64,000 nt of DNA from Prorocentrum cordatum (Eukaryota > Sar > Dinophyceae > Prorocentrales > Prorocentraceae). A model generated the notes under the pieces. The model did not search any database. It saw only the letters and a list, made by a program, of their open reading frames with translations, and was not told the origin of the DNA. Of this stretch, positions 41,901 to 51,234 are shown piece by piece (positions within the stretch are counted from its first letter, which is position 1; the number at the start of each line of letters is the position of its first letter). The stretch spans positions 119,263 to 183,262 of the forward strand of contig CAUYUJ010022548.1 in the NCBI GenBank assembly GCA_963575745.1, read 5' to 3'. A program made the translations under genes and the position numbers.

Positions 41901-42090
41901 GTCCCCCAGAAGTTTGGACCCCTTAATCCTGAGTCTGTTTTGGCGGTCCCGAGGCCCGGGAAGGGCTCCTGGGACGCCGAGAGTAAGGACACGTATTCCG
42001 CCGTGCGTTTTTCTTGAGAAGCACGAGTGTTTGGACCCGCGCATCTTTACGATGCGATCGCACCGCATGCCGCTCGCTGTGTCCCTCCAG

Positions 42091-42225
42091 GCATGGGCCG
42101 ACATCACGCCGGAAGCGACCCAGCGTTGGTGGCGGAGCTTGTCCCCCGTGCTGCTGAGCTTCCGCGAGCGCTGCCTCAGCACCGAGGGCTACTGGCGCCT
42201 GCTGACCCAGGGGGGCTGCATTTGA
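42091..42225 (+). CDS. Exostosin/GT47-like protein, last exon
   Basis: 44 codons and a TGA at 42223-42225: AWADITPEATQRWWRSLSPV, LLSFRERCLSTEGYWRLLTQ, GGCI. A pyrimidine-rich acceptor (GTCCCTCCAG) precedes it. Joined to the middle exon it reads IVLVEAWADITPEA, matching the conserved family ending 'VxVxxWxExTPExxxxWWxxLSPxxxxFRxxCLTTxGYWRLL' as I recall it. The phase is 0 on both sides, so the splice is consistent. The intron between them is 3984 bases with a GC-AG boundary and GCAT at both exon/intron starts. Non-canonical GC donors are common in dinoflagellates. Confidence 0.7.
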   Translation, partial: AWADITPEATQRWWRSLSPVLLSFRERCLSTEGYWRLLTQGGCI

Positions 42226-42541
42226 GATTGTGCCTTTTATTCGTTGAGCCCGTGTAGTGTCCGTCACGGGGTGTTGGTCCCACCCCAACTCCCTTCCGCC
42301 CCCCCGCCTCCCCCGCAGGGGTACCGAGCATGCGCGGTGGGGCAGGGGTGGCGGCGGTTCCCCCGCGAGCATGACGGCGCTGTGTTCATAGGCGTGCTGT
42401 GGTGCTGGCAGGCATGCCGTGGTGCTCGCACGGCTTGCCGTTGCGCTGGCAGGCACCCCCCTCCCCCCGTGACGAACGTTACGGCTGGGAATGCAAGCAC
42501 AATCTCTTCGAGGGGCAAAACTGGCATGAACAGAAGTGTTC
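42226..42541 (+). other. Likely 3' untranslated region and downstream spacer
   Basis: Downstream of the TGA, with no further coding signal. 42390-42460 has short GCTGTGGTGCTGGCAGGCAT repeats. No AATAAA; dinoflagellates generally do not use it. Confidence 0.4.
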
Positions 42542-42670
42542 GGAGGTCCGCGCGGATTTCATAGATCTGCGCTGGGCTCCTGGCCGCGCTTCCGGCGCCG
42601 CCGCTGGCGCGCTCCGCACGCCACATGGGGGAGGGGCCAGCGTTGATCCAAGAGATCCGCGTGGACCTCC
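42542..42670. mobile_element. Foldback element, family H (copy 2)
   Basis: GGAGGTCCGCGCGGATTTC and ATCTGCGCTGG are mirrored by CCAGCGTTGATCC and GATCCGCGTGGACCTCC. The TIR is about 34 bp. Flanks GAAGTGTTC and GAAAGTTTC agree at 7 of 9, a possible 9-bp target duplication. Confidence 0.8.
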
Positions 42671-43033
42671 GAAAGTTTCTAATCATGCTGTTGCTTGTTC
42701 CTCTATACATGCCGCCTGATGCAGTCAGCCCCCAAAGCACAAGATCGGGGGGGCCAGAGGTGTGCTTGGCCCAACCCAGAGATCCAAGCATTTTATTTGT
42801 TTCGCACTGGGCGTTTTCGCCAGGTTTCACGACCCCGGACTATCACAGATCGACCCTGCTCGGACAATGCGGCAGAACGGTGGAGTCCGTCGGGACTCTT
42901 CGCGATGCTAATTCTTACTTGGCAGTGCCGGATCTCAGGGAAGGTGCCCCCAACTTGCCGCTCCATTTTGGAGCCCCTGAGGCCTCTTGGGCCTCGTGAG
43001 GGTTGCTCCAGAGGCCGTTGGGGCCTCCTTGGG
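42671..43033. other. Spacer, no gene recognised
   Basis: Unassigned sequence ending in a few CTTGGG units. Confidence 0.4.
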
Positions 43034-43192
43034 TTAAGTCGGGCATGTACCCCTACAGGAGGAACATTCAAAAATGGTATAACAAATAGTCTGGGGACGT
43101 TTTTCCAACTATTCTTGATCATGTTTGAACATGTTTTGGTGTGTCGTACTGTCCCTCCGAAATCCGCTTGTAGGAGGACGTGCCCGACCTGA
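43034..43192. mobile_element. TIR element, family A (159 bp)
   Basis: TTAAGTCGGGCATGTACCC at the left, GTGCCCGACCTGA at the right, interior AATAGTCTGGGGACG. Flanks TCCTTGGG (43026-43033) and CCCTTGGA (43193-43200), 6/8 in register. Confidence 0.85.
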
Positions 43193-43274
43193 CCCTTGGA
43201 TATCCTGGGGGCACCCTGGGCCAGGGACGCTCCTGGCCAGCACCCGGGAAGAAGAAGAAGCAGAAGCGGCACGG

Positions 43275-43634
43275 GCGGGAGATCGGCACGAGCGAAATGG
43301 GCGCGGAAAGAATGGGCACAGTGCCCAACAACAGTTCCTGTTCATGTTGGACAGGACTCGCTGTCCGCGCCGCTGCGGCCTGTGTCCGTTTGAGACAGAA
43401 GGCCGCCTGCCCAACAGCGGCCGTTGTTGGTTTGGGGCGTCACTTGTTGTTGGTCTTGGCATCGCTCCGACGTGTGCATTTTTCCTTCGGCGAGGACCAT
43501 CGAGGAGCATCCTTGATCATCTGGCGAAAAAACAACGCACGAAACCGAAAAAAACACAGGGACCGGACGTCCGAGCGATGGCGAGTGTTGGTCACTGCGC
43601 CCATCGTCTCCGCACCCGTTCCGGGCGTCGAAAG
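43275..43634. mobile_element. Family J element split by a family B insertion
   Basis: 43275-43455 and 43594-43634 together align with the intact family J copy at 48999-49231: AAAGAATGGGCAC, GCCCAACAACAGTTCCTGTT, GAGACAGAAGGCCGCCTGCC, GTTGTTGG, then the right terminal text. Family B (43456-43585) sits within GTTGTTGG(T/G)C, bracketed by a repeated TGTTGGTC. Confidence 0.8.
43455..43585. mobile_element. TIR element, family B, nested in family J
   Basis: CTTGGCATCGCTCCGACGTG at the left, ACGTCCGAGCGATGGCGAG at the right. An 8-bp duplication TGTTGGTC lies at 43448-43455 and 43586-43593. One base of uncertainty remains at the left end because the C is shared. Confidence 0.9.
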
Positions 43635-43738
43635 GAGCCCCGGCAGGTCCGCGCACATCGCAAGCGGCGGCAACCTCACGGGCCACGATGCGGCTCCCGC
43701 GGCCCCGCGCCCTTCGCCAGCGCCCTCCCGCCCTCGCA

Positions 43739-43900
43739 TTATGTTGGGCCTGTCCCCCTACAGGGGGATTTTGGACGAAACATAAAACATATCCAAAACA
43801 AATTCCAACATTGTCAAAACATGCAAAAATATTGTCCCCAGACTGTTTTTTTGAGACTATTTTTGAATATTCCCCCTGTAGAAAGACAGGCCCGACTTAT
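43739..43900. mobile_element. TIR element, family A, inverted (162 bp)
   Basis: TTATGTTGGGCCTGTCCCCC at the left, ACAGGCCCGACTTAT at the right. Perfect duplication CCCTCGCA (43731-43738 and 43901-43908). The interior motif reads GTCCCCAGACT, the reverse of other copies, so this one is inverted. Confidence 0.95.
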
Positions 43901-44009
43901 CCCTCGCAGGTCCGCGCACCTCGCCAGCGCCGTGGGCTCGCGGGAGGACGGCGGCAACCTCACGGCCCCCAGCGCGGCGCCCGCGCGCCCCGTGGCCTGA
44001 CCGCCGGAC

Positions 44010-44275
44010 GGAGGAGGAGGAGGAGGAGGAGGAGGAAGAGGAGGAGGAGGAGGAGGAGGCGGAGGAGAGAAGAGGCGGAGGACAGAGAGGAGGAGGAGGA
44101 AGGAGGGACAGAGTACGAGGAGGAGGAGGAGAGGAGGAGAGGAGAGGAGGAGGAGGGGGGAGGAGGAGGAGGAGGAGGAGGAGGAGGAGGAGGAGGAGGA
44201 GTACGAGGAGGAGGAGGAGGAAGAGGAAGAAGAGGAGGAGGAGGAGGAGGCGGAGGAGGCGGCGGAGGAGGCAGC
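44010..44275 (+). repeat. (GGA)n microsatellite
   Basis: Polypurine array of GAG/GGA triplets with GTACGAGG interruptions at 44112 and 44200. Confidence 0.95.
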
Positions 44276-44279
44276 CTTC

Positions 44280-44765
44280 GTCGCCACCGCTGGATTCGCC
44301 CCGAGATCCTGGTCAGAACACACCCTCCGGAAGAGGTCCGGGGAGTGCAGTCGGACCGAGGTGCAAGACCGGGGTCGGTTCGGGCAGGGTGCCCTCGTGA
44401 TCTTCGTGCTCGTTGGGTGTTTGGTGCATTCCTGGGGAGGGCACCCTCGGGTGTTAGGTGTCTTTGGCCGAGGGAGGGTCTCATGTTCTCCAGGGATGCT
44501 CGTCTGTCTCAGTTCCGACTGTAGCGGTATACGTACCTTTTGGTTTCACCAGGGGCGAGGGGCGAGCCACTGCCCGGCGTTCGACATTCGGAGCCGTGAT
44601 GGTTCCGAACCAACAGTTCGGTCTCATTCGGGTGCCGTCGGGGCATTTCGGGCGCCAGTTTCGGCCATACTCGGGCTGAGCATCGGTCACAGTTTCTGTC
44701 ACGGCGCATCTTTGCTGGAGACGAGATGGCGTTACGGATTGGCCCACATCGATTGCACGACGTAG
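44280..44765. other. Unique-looking spacer
   Basis: No gene recognised, although a 134-codon frame crosses it. Composition is balanced and no repeat relation was seen. Confidence 0.35.
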
Positions 44766-44766
44766 T

Positions 44767-44800
<34 letters not shown>

Positions 44801-44813
44801 CTATTTATCTATA

Positions 44814-44845
<32 letters not shown>

Positions 44846-44853
44846 CATCTAAA

Positions 44854-44889
<36 letters not shown>

Positions 44890-44935
44890 AATCTATCTAT
44901 CTATCTAGTTATCTATCTATCTATATATGTATATA
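44766..44935 (+). repeat. (TC)n then (TCTA)n microsatellite
   Basis: Short CTCTCT followed by about 38 TCTA units with few errors, ending in TATATGTATATATAT. Confidence 0.98.
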
Positions 44936-44989
44936 TATTGCATCAGCGCAGATGGGATGAAAACTCAGTGTTTCGGGGCCCACGCTGGC

Positions 44990-45560
44990 CAACGATGCGT
45001 CTATGGTCAGATGCGCTTGTTCTGTTGTCTCTCTCTCTCTCTCGCGCTCTCGCCCTCGCTCTGTCTCTCTCCCTTCCTCTGTCTAGCCACGTGTCCGCAC
45101 GTCGCCTTTCTTGTTGGGGCCTTCTTCGTCACGCGGTCTGACACGTGAGATCTTCACAGTCTGTCCGCCGTCCGTAGCTTCAGACGCAATGCGCCGGGGG
45201 AGGGGGTCTGTTGCCCGCCCTCGTATCTTAAGGCTGCACCGCCGCAAATAGTGTTTTGCGGGCTGTCGCACCGCAGTGCGCCTCGCGGACGGACCCTGGT
45301 CCGCCTACTTGTCCGGTCTCTCCCTTCCTCTGTCTGTGTCCCAGTCGCCCCGCCAAGCCCCGCAGGCACAGGGCGCGCTCCTCCAACGGTGCGTCGATGG
45401 TAAGATGCGTTTGTTTTGTTGTTTCTCTCTCTCTCTCTCGCTCCCGCTCTCTCTGCCTCCCTCCCTTCCTCTCTCCTTGTTCCGGTCGCCCCGCCGAGCC
45501 CCGCAGGCACGGGGCTCGCTCCTCCCCGCCTCTCGCCCCCCCGAAGGGGGGCCGGCGTGC
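44990..45560 (+). repeat. Tandem duplicate with (TC)n cores
   Basis: AGATGCG(C/T)TTGTT(C/T)TGTTGT followed by (TC)n and TCCCTTCCTCTGTCT or TCTCTCC occurs at 45010 and 45412. GTCGCCCCGCC(A/G)AGCCCCGC, then GCGC/GGGCTCGCTCCTCC, occurs at 45345 and 45486. Likely a duplicated repeat unit. Confidence 0.65.
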
Positions 45561-45644
45561 GGCGCGGAGTTTTTTTTTTTGCGCTCCCCACAGCGGGAAG
45601 CGGCAGTCGATCCGCACCTACAAGCAAGGTAACGATTGTGATGA

Positions 45645-45835
45645 TGAAGGGGAGGAGAATGGGGAGGAGGAGGAGGAAGAGAAGGAAGAGGAAAAGAAAG
45701 AGGTGAAGGAAGAAGAGGAGGAGAAGGAGGAGGAAGAGGAGGAGCAGGAGGAGGAGGAAGAGGGGAGAGGAGGAAGAAGAAGAAGAAGAAGAAGAAGGAG
45801 AAGGAGGAGGCGGAGGAGGAGAGGAAGTGTGACTC
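45645..45835 (+). repeat. (GGA/GAA)n tract
   Basis: Impure polypurine run with GAAGAAGAAG at 45770-45800. Confidence 0.9.
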
Positions 45836-45847
45836 AGGAGGGGAACA

Positions 45848-46005
45848 GAAACACACAGACACAATCAATCGTCGATCCCCGGGAGAAGATTGGAAAATAG
45901 GGGAAGTGGGGGGGAAGACAGAAAGCCCAGAAAATGTGGGAGAATATGAGGAATCCGGTTATTTGTGTCTATTTATTTGTGTGTCCCAGGGCCCCTTCGG
46001 TGACA
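45848..46005. repeat. Dispersed repeat, family Q (copy 1)
   Basis: CACACAGACAC, CGTCGATCCCC, GGGGAAGTGGGGGGGAAGAC, AGAAAGCCCAGAA, TTGTGTGTCCCAGGGCCCCT match 53630-53800 in order. Confidence 0.75.
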
Positions 46006-46131
46006 GTGTTCGCCTTCTGCGCCTCCTGCTGGTCATTCGAGCCAGCTTCGATGATACATCTCCCCCCTAATTCGTATCATTTCTGGGGTCCCTCCCCTCC
46101 CCTCCCTCCCTCCCTCCCTCCCTCCGCCTCC

Positions 46132-46460
46132 TCCAGAAAGCCGTGCAGGTTTCCCTCGCACTTCAGTGGCGCAAAGAATACAACGACCTCTTCGAGGCAG
46201 AGCGCAGCCGTTCGTATGCAGACTCTTGCACGCCACCGCAAATGTACCCTACGAGCTGCCGAATCATCTGCCGATGCGCCGTCTGGTCGACGGCGGCAGC
46301 TCCCAAAGTCTGCGCGACAAGAACGGACAAAACAGCTCGAAGCAAGAGTGGGACAGGGCAAACCCCGAGAGCTGGGCGTCGCAAGTCTTCACAGCGAGCG
46401 TGCTCGCCCCGTTTCGGCTGCCCAGAACATGTCCGGTCGACCTGGCTTGAAACATGCAGC
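46132..46460 (+). pseudogene. Possible exon or coding relic
   Basis: After CCTCCGCCTCCTCCAG one frame reads KAVQVSLALQWRKEYNDLF and EAERSRSYADS. A shifted frame continues YELPNHLPMRRLVDGG, SLRDKNGQNSSKQEWDRANP and ESWASQVFTASVLAPFRLP to a TGA near 46450. Composition is protein-like but the frame changes, and no family is recognised. It may equally be chance. Confidence 0.2.
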
Positions 46461-46478
46461 AGAAGGTCAGGGTTTGCA

Positions 46479-46649
46479 GTGGAGGCCCATGCCAAGAAGC
46501 GCCCTGCTTGCCTCCAGGGTGCCCTGGGTTTCTTGGGGTTCGATGGTTGGCCATGGATAGCGTAGCGTCCCCACACGAAACATCGATGGGCGTTCTGGGG
46601 TCTCAGGGTTGGGTTTCTTGTGGGAGGTTTCTTGTTGTCGGGCCTCCAC
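46479..46649. mobile_element. TIR element, family D (copy 1)
   Basis: GTGGAGGCCCATGCCAAGAA is mirrored by TTTCTTGTTGTCGGGCCTCCAC. The inner text CTGCTTGCCTCCAGGGTGCC, CTGGGTTTCTTGGGGTTCGA and TCAGGGTTGGGTTTCTTGTG matches 56640-56811. Confidence 0.8.
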
Positions 46650-47390
46650 TGTACGGTTCCAGTCGTGCGTTCTCACGGTGGTTCATTGGTGTCGCGACGT
46701 TGGAGCTCATGGAAGCGAGCGAGGGCCACCAGGAAACGAGTGGTGCAGGGGGAAGAAGGCGAGCAGGGCAGGGCGAAGCGAGCGGCGCCAGTGAGCGCCG
46801 GAAGGAAGCGGGGCCGACGGCGTTGTCATTCGCGCGTGAGTTTCCCGCGTGAGGTCGCGCGTATGGTCGTAATGTCATGGTGCCAGCATCGCAGAGCGGA
46901 TTTCGTTCGGAAAAAACGGGATGGGTATGGATTGTCCCGGAGAGTGTCGTTCCGGATTTCGACGTGAGTTTCGTGCGGATTTTTTGGTCAGGAATGAAGA
47001 CTAAGATAAATCCACGAGAAATTCGCGTCGTTTTGTCGCTCGCCGTTTCGGGGCCTTGCATTGACAGAAGTCCATGCGGAAGTCCGCTGCAGCACGTTTG
47101 GAAGGTCGGTGCAGTGAGCAATGCCATCTGGCGTAAGACCCCTTCGTGTCGCCGCTCGTGTGGGGGCGGGGGCGGCGGGGCGAAGCGAGCGGATCCGGGG
47201 CGAGGCGAGCGGATCGGGGCGAGGCGAGCTGGGCAGGGCGACGCAGGCGCTGCACGGCGAGAGGGGTCGCACGAGGCCGGAGTGGGCCGGAGGACCCCGC
47301 GGACCCCGGGAGCCCGGGCCTGGCCGCATCAGATTTGGCCAGGGAGAGCGCGAAGAGCGGGCAGTGTCTTCGGAGACCTAGAGGTCGACA
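46650..47390. other. Spacer with GGGGCGAAGCGAGC short repeats
   Basis: 47170-47240 holds (G)GGGCGA(A/G)GCGAGCGGATC repeats of about 20 bp. The rest is unassigned. Confidence 0.4.
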
Positions 47391-47802
47391 CCACCACCAA
47401 TATCGGCGATAGGCCTTCCCTCAGAGCCCCGAATCATCAGGGGTAACTCGGGTCAGGGATAACTCGGGTTCCTTTTTCGGGAATCCGAACCCGAGTTACC
47501 CCGGACCCGAGTTACCCCGGATAACTCGGGCGTCCAGAGCCCCGAATCATCAGGGGTAACTCGGGTCAGGGCTAACTCGGGTTCCTTTTTCGGGAATCCA
47601 AACCCGAGTTACCCCGGAAACGAGTTACCCCGGATAACTCGGGCGCCCAATTCCCCGAGGGGAAATGATTCCGATCTCGGTGATGGTGGTGATATTCGGG
47701 CGTCTTAGGGGGCCGAAAGATCACCAACACCAACATCCAGGATCGTCTTTCCCCGGTTGAGGCAACCCCCTGTGTTGGTGTTGGTGCTCATGTCCAGGCC
47801 TC
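47391..47802. mobile_element. Family F element with a palindromic tandem insert
   Basis: The ends (GAGGTCGACACCACCACCAA; TTGGTGTTGGTGCTCATGTCC) match the 2650-2840 copy. 47415-47645 is an extra block: two tandem copies of about 108 bp, each containing CGAATCATCAGGGGTAACTC and a self-complementary core of CCGAGTTACCCC / GGGGTAACTCGG. Confidence 0.75.
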
Positions 47803-48051
47803 CTGTGTCTCGCCTTGCGGCTGCAGCGCTCCCCGGCGTACCAGCGTCCTGGTCTATCAACGTCCCCGCTCGAGGGGCCCCGAGGATCGCGCCGCACCGC
47901 CGACGCATCCGCGACGCGGCACGGTCTGGAGTCCCGACGGGGACGAGGCATCGGCGCGGGCGGTGCGAAGCTCTCTCCGTCCCGACAAGGTGCCCGGCGC
48001 CCGCCCCCAACTCCCGCGCGGCGCTCCGATCGACTACACGTTCGCGTTTTG

Positions 48052-48250
48052 GAAGACGATCAATAGCGAGGAGGCATATTGCCAAATGATTTCCAGATGT
48101 CTAAAACATGTTTGAAGTCTGTGTCGAGTGTACCAACACCACATGTTTTAAGCATGCTTCGAACATGTATGAGCACGTAGAAGACATTTTAAAGACATTC
48201 TGAATTCAATGATAGAACGGTTGGGGTGTCCCTTGCCATGGCGTCCCCAA
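48052..48250. repeat. Dispersed repeat, family N (copy 3)
   Basis: GGAAGACGATCAATAG, ATTGCCAAATGATTTCCAGA, CACGTAGAAGACAT and GAATTCAATGATAGAACGGT. Upstream, 47870-47960 has family C-like GATCGCGCCGCACCGCCGAC, echoing the C-N arrangement at 17662-18060. Confidence 0.75.
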
Positions 48251-48998
48251 CGTAAGCGTCACCCTGCGGCGGAGTGACCTTTGGTTCGGGCCCACTGGGG
48301 TCCCCCGATCGCCGAACGCGATGTGGCAGCAGCGTCTTGCGGGCTTGTGCTTGGCCCTTCCGCGGCTCCAAGAATGCCGCGCACCCGAGGTCATTCTTAC
48401 CCAGGGTCGCTCTTGCGCGTAGTCGATCCCAGAGCTCAGCGCGCCCGCTGGCAGCCCGCCCTCATCGCAGGTGGGACGAGGTGGGGGAGCAGGAACCACT
48501 TTCGGCCCTGTCTCGAGAAAGAAACACCAGCATGGACATACACTTTTTGAGTTCCGAGACGTCTGCGGTTCCTCCAGCTGCGGCCCCGTCCCGTGTCGAT
48601 TCGATGAGTCGATGTTCTCCGATCAACCCACCGATTCGTGCCCGTTCGATGTATTTCGATTGCCGATTCGATGACCTGAGGACGAGGAGTAGGGGGAGAA
48701 TGACCGCGGAGGACGAGGAGGAGGAGGACGAGAAGGAGGACGAGGAGGAGGAGGAGGAGGTGGTTCGACTTCAGTGTCGCCACGAGAAGGGGGGTGCTGC
48801 AAACCTTGCTGCGTGCAGCTGCTTTCGGCCACGCCGCCGGGCGCTTTCCCTGGCACCTGCGCGCTGCAGCACTGGCCTCTCTCCTTCGGCGCGGGCCTCG
48901 CCCTCGGCGGAGGGCCGGCGCAGGTAGAGCAGCGGCGGCTCCGCCCGCGGGCGGTGGGCGGATGGCGGCGGAGGTAAGAGCGAGACGTCAACATGTTT
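48250..48998. other. Spacer with (GAG/GAC)n tract
   Basis: A GAGGAC tract at 48705-48763. No gene recognised. Confidence 0.45.
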
Positions 48999-49231
48999 GA
49001 GACCCAGGTCTGGACGCCCGAGATGGGCACGGAAAGAATGGGTACGATGCCCAACAGCAGTTCCTGTTCATTCTGAACAGGATTCGCTGTCCACGCCGCC
49101 GCGGCCTGTGTCCATTCGAGACAGAAGGCCGCCTGCCCAACAGCGGCCGCTGTTGGTTTGGGACAACATTTGTTGTTGGGCATTGTACCCATTCTTTCGG
49201 TACCCATTTCGGGTGTCCAAACCAGGGTCTC
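48999..49231. mobile_element. TIR element, family J, intact copy (233 bp)
   Basis: GAGACCCAGGTCTGGACGCC, CGAGATGGGCACGGAAAGAA and TGGGTACGATGCCCAACA at the left are mirrored by TGTTGGGCATTGTACCCA, TTCTTTCGGTACCCATTTCG and GGTGTCCAAACCAGGGTCTC at the right. The TIR is about 60 bp. The interior has a further palindrome (GCGGCCGCTGTTGG, CCAACAGCGGCCGC). Confidence 0.9.
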
Positions 49232-49256
49232 CTCGGCTGCGAGCCCAGCGGGAAGT

Positions 49257-49440
49257 GATAGGGAGAAGGCCTCTTCAGGAGGCTCGGGAGTCCCCCAGCC
49301 TTCTGAGAAGTTTTCCAAGCCTCCCCGAAGGCACAGAACAAAACTTCTCAGGAGGCGCCAGGGCCTCGGAGAAATCCCGCCGCCTTCTGAGAAGGCCTCC
49401 TCCTTCTCACTCCCCCCCCCTTGCCTGCCGCCGACTTCCG
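49257..49440. mobile_element. Foldback element, family I (copy 3, diverged)
   Basis: GGGAGAAGGCCTCTTCAGGA and CCAGCCTTCTGAGAAGTTTT are mirrored by AAAACTTCTCAGGAGGCGCC and CGCCTTCTGAGAAGGCCTCC. Confidence 0.65.
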
Positions 49441-49785
49441 GAGTAGGACATGCACGGGTGCCTCCAGCGCGAGGAGCCACTTGGCAAGCCAGGTGCGACA
49501 GTTGAGTCGCTGCCGCACCTTTACAGCCAAGGCTCCGAAGTAAGTAACGGTTAGGGTTCGGAAGGGGCTCGTTGTTCCTTTGGTCCGTCCGCAGTCGTTC
49601 CTCCAGGGCTCCTCTTGCACCCAGGCGCTTCCGGGGCCCCAAACGGGGCGTCGCTCCTGATTGAGCGTCTCAGGAGGGACCGCATCGACCCCCAATCACC
49701 CATTCATCGCCGATGACAGCTCACCCCGCTCAGGAACGTGGGGTTCCGTTATCGGCAAGAGCGCTTTCTGTGGTCGCTTGTTGGA
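49441..49785. other. Spacer, no gene recognised
   Basis: Partly resembles 30295-30420 (ACCCATTCATCGCC, GGAACGTG). Otherwise unassigned. Confidence 0.35.
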
Positions 49786-49789
49786 TCCC

Positions 49790-49950
49790 CCCCCCCCGTT
49801 CGGAAAACGAGGGGGGCGCCGTGGGGGGGGGGGCGACGACGACGGCGTCGTGCTCGGTGGCGTCGTCGTCGCCGCCGGCGTTGGCGTAGGCGTCGGCGTC
49901 CGCCGAACACTCAGAACAGGAAAAAACATATAAACACAAAGAGTTCTATT
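49790..49950 (-). repeat. Short relative of the GTCGGC block, inverted
   Basis: Read on - it gives CTCTTTGTGTTTATATG, TTTTTTCCTGTTCTGAG, then GACGCC units, closely like 51075-51130 on + (TTCTTGTGTGTTTTTTCTGG then GACGCC). It is probably an unexpanded copy of the same element. Confidence 0.55.
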
Positions 49951-50471
49951 GGTTTTACGCCGGAAGGGGGCGTCGTTGAGAGGGTGCCTGGCACGGATGC
50001 GGGGATCGGGGTGGCGTCGGTGTTTGGAGCTGACGGTTTGCGTGGCAAGCGCGTTTAGCTGGTCGCATTTGTTCGGAACGCGTGACGGGTGGAAAGGCCG
50101 CTCTCCAGCAACTGGCAGTCCTCTGTCCGCGGGCCAGAACAAATCGTCGCGCTCGCAACGGGGCGTGGGAAAGGGGTTTGGGAAGAGAGCGCGAGTCTCA
50201 TTCCCAAGAAGTCCCTTCGATATGCAGCAAACAGTTCTTGCTCTATTCATCTGCCGCACGGCCAACCGAACAAACGAACAACTGTCTCGGCGCGCAGCGT
50301 TAGCTTCGCTTGCGCGCATCCTGGCTTCCTTCTGTTGCTTCCTTCGCTTCTTTCTCGCCCTCCTCTTCTTTTTTCCTCTTCCCCTGCTTCGCCTTGTCCC
50401 GCCACCCCTTCTTCTCCAGCTCGGAGCTGTCACCGCGCGCGAAAAAGGCACCACCAAAAGAGAGTTGCTGT

Positions 50472-50617
50472 AATTCCTTTGTGTGCCACGGAGTCTCGCG
50501 TAATTCCTTTGTGTGCGGTCTGGTTACACTGCCAACGCGGGGGGCACACAAAGGAATTTCCTTTGTGTACGATCGTTTTCGCCGCCCCCACAAGAGCACG
50601 CGCGATTCCTTTGTGTA
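50472..50617. promoter_or_regulatory. Cluster of five TTCCTTTGTGT motifs
   Basis: ATTCCTTTGTGT(G/A) at 50472-50485, 50502-50515, inverted at 50545-50557, abutting 50558-50569, and 50605-50617. The first two are exactly 30 bases apart, and the third and fourth form a palindrome. The intervening sequence is unrelated, so this is not a plain tandem repeat. A binding-site array is a guess. Confidence 0.4.
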
Positions 50618-51109
50618 GAGCTTGTTTTCCCGCCTCGAGGAGCGCACGGGGCCTGGCGCTACAATCGCAAGGCCGCGGCGCCTGGCACTGCGATGCAGCT
50701 GCGCCAGATACCACGCCCAAAACGATCCTACGTGGATTTCGGCTCATCTACCGAATTCGCGTTGGCAGCTGGCCAGCCACATCGTCGGCCCTGCATGCCC
50801 GCGCGCACTACTGCGTTCTGCTGCCGCGACGCGTGTTGCTGTCAACGGATGAACAAACTGACGTTGCACGGTGCTTTGGCTGTACCAAGCCACCATGGAA
50901 TGTTTGTTGGTAGCGGATCTCTGGATCTTGTCGCTGCCGACAGTCTTGCCGCGCCATGCATGTCAACTGCATCCTAGAGCACGGCCGTTCATCAACCCTG
51001 GCTCGGGTCGGTGGGGATCCAGTGGCATGTGTGCACATGCGTTGCACCGTTGGTGGTGTCAAAACCCTATGTGTGAAATTCTTGTGTGTTTTTTCTGGCT
51101 CTTAAACAC

Positions 51110-51195
51110 GACGCCAACGATGACGCCGTCGCTGGCGACGACGACACCAAGTACGACGCCGAGCACGACGCCTACGAGGCCGACGCCGAAGACGT

Positions 51196-51234
<39 letters not shown>

